Shown here: piece after piece, positions 35,399 to 43,530 of the stretch | Layout of the letters: the number at the start of each line of letters is the position of its first letter | How positions within the stretch are numbered: the first letter of the stretch is position 1 | DNA from: Schlesneria paludicola DSM 18645 | Lineage (GTDB): Bacteria; Planctomycetota; Planctomycetia; Planctomycetales; Planctomycetaceae | NCBI GenBank assembly: GCA_945869955.1 | Contig: CAMBQP010000019.1 | Span: 1 to 43,530, forward strand | Direction of reading: 5' to 3' | Length of the DNA stretch: 43,530 bases | Made by a program: the position numbers and the translations under genes | The notes under the pieces: generated by a model | Seen by the model: the letters and a program-made list of their open reading frames with translations, nothing else | Told to the model about the DNA's origin: nothing | The model's database searches: none

Positions 35399-36595
35399 TT
35401 AAACGTCTTCGGGTATCTCTGATGTGTCAGCATGGTCAGAGAATGTATCACTGAATGCAATATCCATGATTCTGTCGCAAATGAAAGTGCGTGGGTGAAC
35501 ATCACCCACTTCACGGATGATCCCAGCGCGAATCAGCTGTTCTATCTCTCGCCTCGCAGTGTCATACGACACATCGGATGATTTCATGACCGATGCAATC
35601 GTGAGTGCAGGCGAACTGAAGAGGCCCTCAATCAAATCGTGCGATCGACGAGTCTGTGGCGCATTGGCGTGAAATTCCTTTTTTGCTCGACCAAATGCAT
35701 GACATCTACGAATTGAGTCTTCCGCCTGAATGATCGATCCATTCAAACAGAATTCGATCCACTTCGACCAGTCGCCATGCGTACTGACTCGGAATAATCC
35801 ATCAATATATTCGTCTTTATACTTCTCAAAAAACGCACTCAGATACAACCACGGCATAGAGTGCTCAAGCCATCGCGAAATCATCAAAGCCAGAAGTGCT
35901 CGCCCAATACGTCCATTGCCATCTTGGAATGGATGAATCGCCTCGAACTGATAATGAGCGATAAACGCGCGGACCAAAGGATGCAATCCGTCATCGTGAT
36001 TGTTTACAAACTTAAAAAGGTCTTCCAATAGTGGCGCGATCTCGATGGGTGGTGGAGGCACGAAACGACCATTATGACCAATCTGCACTTGAACACTGCG
36101 ATAGGCACCTGGAGTCAGCTCAGGATTTTGTGTATTTTGCATCAGCGTATGATGCATTGTTTTCAAGACGTGATCACAAAACGGCAGCTTATTGGTGAGC
36201 AACTTGTGTCCGGCGCGTAACGCTTGACTGTAGTTAAACACCTCCTGCCATTCCGCCATTTCACTTCGCGTTGCATTTCGATCTTTCTGATCGACCATGA
36301 ACAGCATTAATTGCTGAGGCGTAACAAACGTCCCCTCGATTCGGGACGATGCGATCGCCTCACGTTCCTGAAGAGGCCGTTGTAATAATTCCGGGTGCGG
36401 TAGCGTCTGCCCAATCCCATCTAACTTTCCGAGCTTTCCGCAGGCTTCTGCCAATAGCGGCCATAACGAATCAAAATTTCCTTGAGGCGGCAGCATATCC
36501 GGAATGAATGACCAGTCTGATTTGGATGGCCTCGATGGCGACGGAATCGAAACGATCCTGCCAGTCGAGGAATCTGTGAATTTGGATTTATCCAT
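35399..36595 (-). CDS. Fic-domain protein (AMPylator) with internal inhibitory helix and wHTH
   Basis: A 398-residue protein. The Fic active motif is HPFQDGNGRIGR (221-232), complete, so AMP transfer from ATP to a hydroxyl is expected. An inhibitory helix motif SSRIEGT (83-89) with Glu87 lies N-terminal, the class II arrangement. A C-terminal winged helix (about 320-370; SVMKSSDVSYDTARREIEQLIRAGIIRE) suggests DNA binding or self-regulation. It has a good promoter at 36638-36665. Its GC is near 47-50% in two hand-counted 60-base stretches, lower than nearby genes. It may be toxin-like or a regulator; targets are unknown. Confidence 0.93.
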   Translation of the reverse strand: MDKSKFTDSSTGRIVSIPSPSRPSKSDWSFIPDMLPPQGNFDSLWPLLAEACGKLGKLDGIGQTLPHPELLQRPLQEREAIASSRIEGTFVTPQQLMLFMVDQKDRNATRSEMAEWQEVFNYSQALRAGHKLLTNKLPFCDHVLKTMHHTLMQNTQNPELTPGAYRSVQVQIGHNGRFVPPPPIEIAPLLEDLFKFVNNHDDGLHPLVRAFIAHYQFEAIHPFQDGNGRIGRALLALMISRWLEHSMPWLYLSAFFEKYKDEYIDGLFRVSTHGDWSKWIEFCLNGSIIQAEDSIRRCHAFGRAKKEFHANAPQTRRSHDLIEGLFSSPALTIASVMKSSDVSYDTARREIEQLIRAGIIREVGDVHPRTFICDRIMDIAFSDTFSDHADTSEIPEDV

Positions 36596-36637
36596 GATAC
36601 ATCAGCTGGATTGAGTAAGCTCGGCTATCTTATTCGA

Positions 36638-36665
36638 ATTTTAATCACAGATTGCGATATGTCAA
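36638..36665 (-). promoter_or_regulatory. Promoter of the Fic gene
   Basis: On the minus strand TTGACA (36665-36660) and TAAAAT (36643-36638) are spaced by 16 bases, with five of six -10 bases matching. It lies 43 bases upstream of the Fic ATG at 36595, so the leader would be short. Confidence 0.6.
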
Positions 36666-36740
36666 CATCCATCTTCGCAAAAAAAACCGTTTTTCAAACT
36701 CAACTCGCTGGCTGGCCGTACGCTCTCAAGCATAACGAAC

Positions 36741-36835
36741 ATGCTGAACGAGTTAACCACCGAACACCGGGTCCAAGTAATCTCCACTCTCGTCAAAGGA
36801 ATTCGATCCGTTCGACGGTTTCAATCACTGGGTTT
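36741..36835 (+). mobile_element. IS1-family-like transposase fragment, frameshifted
   Basis: MLNELTTEHRVQVISTLVKG (36741-36800) continues one base back as NSIRSTVSITGF (from 36800). Together these match the start of planctomycete IS1-like transposases (M-N-x-L-x-x-E-K-R-x-Q-V ... EGNSIRxTxxxTGV). Only the N-terminal helix-turn-helix remains, broken by a one-base loss. The fragment ends where the darG remnant begins on the other strand. Confidence 0.6.
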
Positions 36836-37134
36836 TTGCAATTCCAGTAGTGTCACGGCATCGTCCATCAACGGAACCATGTCGCGTCGCATCAATCCGA
36901 GGAGTGCAGCCCGTCTGGCGTCATCTGAATGGTTTGAACATGACCAACGGCCAAAGCTCCATCCTGACACGCCGCCTCGTAGAGCGGAATGATCTCTGGA
37001 AACTGCCTGCTGAACTGCAATGCGATCCCCTTCCCCATCACGCCAACGGTGTTGACCGTATTGACCAAGGCCTCGACATCCGCCTCGAACAAATTGCCCT
37101 TCGTGAACTCCAGCACGTTTTTTCTCGCTTCCAA
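36821..37134 (-). pseudogene. Remnant of darG-like antitoxin (macro domain), deleted and frameshifted
   Basis: The first frame, ATG 37134 to TGA at 36892, starts with LEFTKGNLFEADVEALVNTV then NTVGVMGKGIALQFSRQFPE, the macro domain of DarG, which removes ADP-ribose from DNA. After about residue 70 it jumps to IQMTPD, and in the next frame DARRAALLGLMRRDMVPLMD and DAVTLLELQK (to about 36836). That resembles DarG's linker and the beginning of its C-terminal domain. So about 80 residues seem to be deleted, a frameshift is present, and the end is lost at the IS1-like fragment. Probably non-functional. Confidence 0.65.
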
Positions 37135-37153
37135 TACGGCCTACTAATACGGT

Positions 37154-37296
37154 CTACCAGTACCAGTCTCGCTTCACGACCACCTGCGGACCATATTTCT
37201 GTGAGGACAACAATTCTCGGACTTCATCCGCGACACTCTGGATCATGGCATCGATAATTCACCTCAGCCGCAACGCGTGGACAGATCAATTCAGGG
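37154..37296 (-). pseudogene. C-terminal remnant of darT-like toxin (DUF4433)
   Basis: On the minus strand a frame ends DAMIQSVADEVRELLSSQ then KYGPQVVVKRDWYW and stops at 37156-37154. The VVVKxxWYx ending is that of DarT, which ADP-ribosylates thymine in single-stranded DNA. Just upstream, in a shifted frame, CPRVAAEVNYR fits the preceding AEVLV-type segment. darG begins 19 bases later, as in intact darTG operons. No further darT sequence is recognisable up to 37631. Confidence 0.55.
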
Positions 37297-37631
37297 AAGT
37301 CTCAGGCCAACCTCGTTTGGGATTGATCGCAATTCTCTACGACGATCACCCCGTTGGGGTTTTAGAATTGAGTCGTGCCGCATTCCAGGGGTTTCCGCCC
37401 ATGGCGATTCGCTCACGTCCTGCTGGGATGAGGACTCAGAATTCGCGGAACATCGCTGCGACAAATCTCGCGATTGCAGCAACTCGCCTCTGATGCCCAA
37501 CCGACTTCTTTGACTTCTTCGATTCGTGAGAGTCGCTTGATTCGTGGTTGAACCTCTTCCTGATTTACCCGTTAATCCATGGACCTGAGTCGCCAGTGTC
37601 GCTCACGTCCTCACGGTTTGATCGCACTAGC
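37297..37631. other. Decayed DNA between darT remnant and OsmC-like gene
   Basis: 335 bases with no recognisable gene on either strand. An imperfect duplication (GGTTTGATCGC at 37614-37624 and 37635-37645) overlaps the end of the OsmC-like gene. This is probably further eroded toxin DNA, but I cannot show it. Confidence 0.35.
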
Positions 37632-38135
37632 TCAAGGTTTGATCGCGCTGGAGAGTCGGGGCGAATTTTTCAGTGTCTGGTAGACGACGCAGTAGCGTTC
37701 CGTCAGTTCAATCAGCTTTTGACGTTTCTCGTCCGGGGCGTCGGTGTCGAGATCGAACACCAGGCGGATTTCCTGAAAACCGATCGGAACGTCGCGACTG
37801 ACACCCAGTGTCCCGCGAAAATCGACATCCCCTTCGGCGGTGATCGAGCCTCCACGCAGCGGGATTTCCATTGCCGTGGCGACCGCACCCAGGGTGACCC
37901 CCGCACAGCCGACCAAGGCATGCAGCAGCATCTCGGCCGAACAAGCGGCTAAACCATCCCCTCCCGCCTGTGGATGCAGGCCCGCGTTTTCCGGTGGAAC
38001 GGAAAATAACAACCGGCAGGTGACATCGGGGGTGATCTGGCCAACCGCACGCAGGGTCAGCAGCGCCGATGCCGGGTCCGCTTTAAATTGGTTTTTAAAC
38101 GGGGCCTGTTTTTCGCGAAGTTCAGCGGGCTGCAT
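37632..38135 (-). CDS. OsmC-family peroxidase-like protein
   Basis: A 167-residue OsmC/Ohr-family protein. AEMLLHALVGCAGVTLGAVA holds the first conserved Cys, and ELTERYCVVYQTL holds the second. OsmC proteins reduce organic hydroperoxides with this thiol pair. I choose ATG 38135 because GAAGAG lies six bases upstream; ATG 38153 is in the same frame without a site. It has no obvious operon partners. Confidence 0.88.
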   Translation of the reverse strand: MQPAELREKQAPFKNQFKADPASALLTLRAVGQITPDVTCRLLFSVPPENAGLHPQAGGDGLAACSAEMLLHALVGCAGVTLGAVATAMEIPLRGGSITAEGDVDFRGTLGVSRDVPIGFQEIRLVFDLDTDAPDEKRQKLIELTERYCVVYQTLKNSPRLSSAIKP

Positions 38136-38634
38136 GGGTGACTCTTCAAGCATGAGGGGACTGGTCACAGGATCGTACCCCGCCAAGCCGCCGCTTCAAG
38201 GGATAAGCCCTTTGTCGTGCGCAAACTGTCCTGCAGAAACTTTCCCCCTCAAACAACGATCCCAGCGGAATTAGAACAGAAATGGATGGGATCCGCGTGC
38301 GATTGGGTCGGATCGAGTATGACGTCCCGCGGACTTGGTGGCCCTCGGCATCGGCAAAACTGCGGGAGTCGATCTTCATGCCGGGTGAAATTCAAAACCC
38401 CAAGAGAACCAAACACCACAAAGTTGACCGACTTCGGCTGATACCGGCCTCAAGATGGCTCCCGCCCTCTGATCGACACGGGTCCCTTTTTCCTGATCGG
38501 ATCCGCGTGCGATCGAATCTTGTCTTCAACCGACGTATACTTCGCCGATTCTTTTGATTCATTCGACATGATCGCGTGGAGGGCCGCGTGGTCAGTCCCC
38601 GGTGGTCATTGCTGCGTGGACAAGGAGACCCCCG
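38136..38634. other. Intergenic region with a 15-base direct repeat
   Basis: 499 bases between divergent genes. GGATCCGCGTGCGAT occurs at 38289-38303 and again, identical, at 38499-38513. Promoters for both sides should lie here, but I could not place them. AAGGAG at 38622-38627 is the ribosome site for the glycosyltransferase. Confidence 0.5.
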
Positions 38635-39741
38635 TTGGCGAAAATCTTCTATAGCATGGCGGGTGAGGGACGCGGGCATGCCGTTCGGGTGATGACGCTG
38701 GTCGAACACCTCCGCCACCAGCATGAACTGGTTCTGTTCGCACCGGGTGATGCCTACGAGTTTCTGGAAAAAGCGTATGGAGCCGGGCAGTTCGAGTCGG
38801 TCCGACTGGTGCCGGTGGCGGGACTGAAGTTTCGTTACACCGGTGGAAAGCTCGATCTCTTCAAGTCGACTGCCGGTGCGATGTCGTTCGCGTATCGGAA
38901 AATGCCGGCACTCGTCGAGGAACTCCGACGCCGCATCGAACTCGAACAACCGGATCTCGCCATTTCGGATTTTGAGCCGACCTTGCCACGCGCGGCCCGG
39001 TTAACGGGACTCCCCTGGATGAGCATCGACCACCAGCATGTGCTGCTCGCCTATGACCTTAGCTCGCTGCCGTTCCTGTTGCGTCGTTATGCGTGGTGGA
39101 TGAGCTGGGCGGTGCGCTGGTATTACGGCTGGAATGATTACACCCCGGTCGCCTCGTCCTTTTACACTCCACCACTGAAAACAGGGTTTTCGCACGTCCG
39201 CCAGGTCGGGCCGATGCTCCGCCCGGAAGTGGTGGCAACACCGACCAGCACCGGTGATTTTCTCTTGTCGTATCTGCGTTCGAATACTCCACCCGAGATC
39301 GTGGAAATTCTCGCCCAGTCTGGCTGGCCCGTCCGGATTTATGGGTTGGGAACCCGACCTGCGATCGGGAAACTCTCATTCCATGCGATCGATGAACACC
39401 GCTTCGTCGCCGATCTCGCAGCGTGTGCCGGATTATTCAGTGCTGCCGGAAATCAATTGCTGGGTGAAGCCCTGTACTATGGAAAACCGGTCTTCGCCAT
39501 CCCCGAAGCGATGCATCATGAACAACAGATCAATGCCCATTTTCTGCAACAAATGGGGGGCGGTGACTGGGTGACGGCCGAGTCCTTCCGAGCCGATCGG
39601 TTCCAACAGTTTTTGGCTCGACTGGACGAGTTTCGGTGTCACTTGGCTCCGCTGAAAGGAAACCTCAACGGCACCCCCGACGCCTTGTCTGCAATCCAGG
39701 CTGCGTTATTGCGGAACCATCCAGCCCCTTCTCGCCCGTAG
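38635..39741 (+). CDS. GT-B glycosyltransferase-like protein
   Basis: A 368-residue protein of the MJ1255/MurG-like glycosyltransferase group. The N-terminus is AKIFYSMAGEGRGHAVRVM, the glycine-rich acceptor loop. The C-terminal sugar-nucleotide-binding pattern is AGLFSAAGNQLLGEALYYGK then PVFAIPEAMHHEQQINA. The start is TTG at 38635, since AAGGAG is seven bases upstream; the GTG at 38602 has no such site. The acceptor and sugar are unknown. A class III aminotransferase is convergent downstream. Confidence 0.8.
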   Translation: MAKIFYSMAGEGRGHAVRVMTLVEHLRHQHELVLFAPGDAYEFLEKAYGAGQFESVRLVPVAGLKFRYTGGKLDLFKSTAGAMSFAYRKMPALVEELRRRIELEQPDLAISDFEPTLPRAARLTGLPWMSIDHQHVLLAYDLSSLPFLLRRYAWWMSWAVRWYYGWNDYTPVASSFYTPPLKTGFSHVRQVGPMLRPEVVATPTSTGDFLLSYLRSNTPPEIVEILAQSGWPVRIYGLGTRPAIGKLSFHAIDEHRFVADLAACAGLFSAAGNQLLGEALYYGKPVFAIPEAMHHEQQINAHFLQQMGGGDWVTAESFRADRFQQFLARLDEFRCHLAPLKGNLNGTPDALSAIQAALLRNHPAPSRP

Positions 39742-39853
39742 CCGTTTTTCGCGGGTCACCGTTTTCGCGCGTCACAGGGGTGAAGCAGGAGGAACCGAGA
39801 ATCCCCGGCTCCAACGCGGCGCCCGCCCCCTATTCACATCCCCATCAGCACCA

Positions 39854-41263
39854 TCATTCCCCCTTGAGCCGACCCGCCAATGCGCTAACCAGTTCGTAAA
39901 GCAGGTCAAGCGAATGTTCGGCTTCCGCGACGGTGATTGTGAGTGGTGGGCTGACGCGCAGCACCTTGCCGGCGAGTGCCCCCAGCAGATGAATCCCGAC
40001 ATCGTCGTGACCGAGATAACAGGCTTCGACAATCTTGGCAGCGACTTCGGCAGCGGTCCGTTTTCCTGACGGCTGGCATTCGAACCCGAAAACCATCCCC
40101 TCACCACGTACATGATTCACGAGGCCGGTTGACTTGAGTCGCTGCAGCCCCTTCAGGAAGATCGGGGTCAACCCCTTCGCATGTTCCAGCACCGTGGTCG
40201 ATTCGAATTCGTCGAGTGTCGCCAGCACGGAAGCACTCGATAACGGATTGGCACTCCACGTATCCGAAGCCTCGCCGTACTTCATGGCGGCCATCACATC
40301 CCCACGCGATGCAATCGCCGCCACCGGAACCCCGTTTCCGAGTCCCTTCCCCAGCACCACCATATCCGGTTCGACACCATACGATTCAAAGGCATACATC
40401 GCCCCGGTCCGACCGAAATTGGCCTGAACCTCATCAAAGACGAACAGCAAGTCATGCTCACGGCAGAACTGTTGCAGCATTTGATGGTAAGCGGCCGGTG
40501 GATGAAAGCTTCCTCCGCCGCCGAGATAAGGCTCGGTAATCAGACAGCTCAATTTGCGGCCAAACTGCTTCCAGAGATCGTCCAGCTCCTGTCGATACCT
40601 GGTCAAATCGATCGAATGGGGGTCATACCCGGCATCCAGAATTTCCTCCATCGGAAAGCTGATGAAGCGGACCCGCGGATCTCGTTCCGGATCTTTCTCT
40701 GACCCCGTCACCGCATTGGCAAAACCCTTCTTGCCGTGAAAGCCATATCGAGTTGCCAGGATGATATCGCGAGTTCGATCCCAACCGAGGCAGGCTCCGA
40801 TTGCCTTATGAACCGCTTCGGAACCCGAGGCGGCCCACAAAATCCTGGTCAGCCGTTCGCTCCCCCGGCTCCGGTGCAAATTCGCCAGCAACCGTTCGAC
40901 GGCGAGTGTTTCAATTTCCGTAATCCCGTTGTACGCGGTCATGGTGACCGCCGGGATGTATTCGTCGGCAGTTGCGGTTGTCGCTGCGGTTGTCGCGGCA
41001 AAGGTCTCGGGGGTCCAGCCCATATACTGACCAAATCGCTGCATCCACCGCCGCGGGTTGTGCCCCAGGTTGGCGACGAGAACTCCCGAGGAAAAGTCGT
41101 AGAGCTTGCGGCCTTCAGGTGTCCAGTGGCAGGCCCCAGCCGACTTGGCGAACACCGCCTGCGACGGGGTAAACGTCCGCAAGGAAATCGGTTCATAATC
41201 GGCAACGATCCGACGAATCGCGTTGGACCGGATCTCACCAGCAAATTGAATCGTATCAGTCAT
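39854..41263 (-). CDS. Class III (PLP-dependent) aminotransferase
   Basis: A 469-residue aminotransferase of the 4-aminobutyrate/ornithine type. AASGSEAVHKAIGACLGW binds the PLP phosphate, FVFDEVQANFGRTG holds the Asp that pairs with the pyridine ring, and VVLGKGLGNGVPVAAI holds the Schiff-base lysine. A short Thr/Ala-rich stretch (ATTAATTATADE) is unusual. Substrate is unknown. I start at ATG 41263; the frame is open up to GTG 41299. Confidence 0.92.
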   Translation of the reverse strand: MTDTIQFAGEIRSNAIRRIVADYEPISLRTFTPSQAVFAKSAGACHWTPEGRKLYDFSSGVLVANLGHNPRRWMQRFGQYMGWTPETFAATTAATTATADEYIPAVTMTAYNGITEIETLAVERLLANLHRSRGSERLTRILWAASGSEAVHKAIGACLGWDRTRDIILATRYGFHGKKGFANAVTGSEKDPERDPRVRFISFPMEEILDAGYDPHSIDLTRYRQELDDLWKQFGRKLSCLITEPYLGGGGSFHPPAAYHQMLQQFCREHDLLFVFDEVQANFGRTGAMYAFESYGVEPDMVVLGKGLGNGVPVAAIASRGDVMAAMKYGEASDTWSANPLSSASVLATLDEFESTTVLEHAKGLTPIFLKGLQRLKSTGLVNHVRGEGMVFGFECQPSGKRTAAEVAAKIVEACYLGHDDVGIHLLGALAGKVLRVSPPLTITVAEAEHSLDLLYELVSALAGRLKGE

Positions 41264-41530
41264 TATTGAGGATCTTCCTGGATTCCCGAAATACGCCACA
41301 TCAGAGCCAGTACGAGACTGCGGCTATGAGTATTCCAAAATCAGCCCGCCCGAGAAAGGGTCACATCACCCCAAGTCCGAATTTTCATCGCGCTTCGTCG
41401 CTCCCGAAGCGCTGAGTCAATCCAGAAACTCCGAATCAAGAACCGCACAGTCGCCTCGTACAGCTCAGGAGCAACAAACGAGACCGACAAGATCCGATTC
41501 CATCACCAACCCCGTGCGCGAGGCACACAC

Positions 41531-41573
41531 TGACCACTGAAAACTGCACACTGAAAACTGAAAACTGAAAACT
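41531..41573 (+). repeat. CTGAAAA tandem repeat between aminotransferase and ligA
   Basis: CACTGAAAACTG at 41535-41546, then CTGAAAA repeated three times (41551-41571). The 319-base gap (41264-41582) otherwise has no gene or clear promoter. A related CCACTGAAAAC occurs at 22042-22052 near another gene end. Confidence 0.7.
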
Positions 41574-41582
41574 CAGTCCCAC

Positions 41583-43530
<1,948 letters not shown>

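Noticed and set aside
37245-37493. A + strand frame of 82 residues opposite the darT remnant
   Set aside because: No ribosome site or domain, and the minus strand explains the end of the segment better.

Overview
The window looks like the chromosome of a member of the Planctomycetota, probably family Planctomycetaceae (a Schlesneria-, Planctopirus- or Gimesia-like organism). The reasons are a DUF1501 protein with a Tat-like leader, a large membrane protein with planctomycete-style N-terminal zinc ribbons, a secreted PQQ-like beta-propeller, an ECF sigma factor beside a TlpA-type thioredoxin, a PilM/PilO pair with unusual fusions, and moderately high GC with many GTG/TTG starts. The assignment comes from gene content only; there is no rRNA gene to confirm it.

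Region 1 (1-9211) is the distal half of a complex I operon, nuoG(end)-H-I-J-K-L-M-N, all on the + strand, with several overlapping gene pairs and a terminator-like hairpin after nuoN. Region 2 (9267-13915) has a small membrane protein, then two minus-strand genes: a zinc-ribbon membrane protein and an ATP-grasp-like protein with an inserted four-residue repeat. Region 3 (14233-21980, +) holds a two-domain protein built like 3-dehydroquinate dehydratase plus shikimate dehydrogenase but apparently missing key catalytic residues of both. It is followed by a large membrane protein, an ABC ATPase without a visible permease, a GH15/phosphorylase-kinase-like protein, a hotdog thioesterase and an Sfp-type phosphopantetheinyl transferase.

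Region 4 (22061-25590, -) carries a TlpA-like thioredoxin, an ECF sigma factor and an exported beta-propeller. Region 5 (25811-28675, +) is a reactive-sulfur cluster: an ArsR-family repressor with a clear promoter/operator, a membrane rhodanese, and a CoA-disulfide reductase fused to rhodanese. Region 6 (29053-35246, +) has a PilM-PilN-like fusion, a PilO/Ig-like/PilP-like fusion, a DUF1501 protein and a lipoprotein aldose 1-epimerase ending in a strong hairpin.

Region 7 (about 35250-37630) is an island of lower GC and gene decay. It contains a Fic-domain gene with its own promoter and a short truncated reading frame after it, then remains of a darT-darG ADP-ribosylation toxin-antitoxin pair cut off by an IS1-like transposase fragment. 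Region 8 (37632-43530) returns to housekeeping-type genes: OsmC-like protein, a GT-B glycosyltransferase started from TTG, a class III aminotransferase, and most of ligA running off the right edge. No tRNA, rRNA or CRISPR array was recognised.
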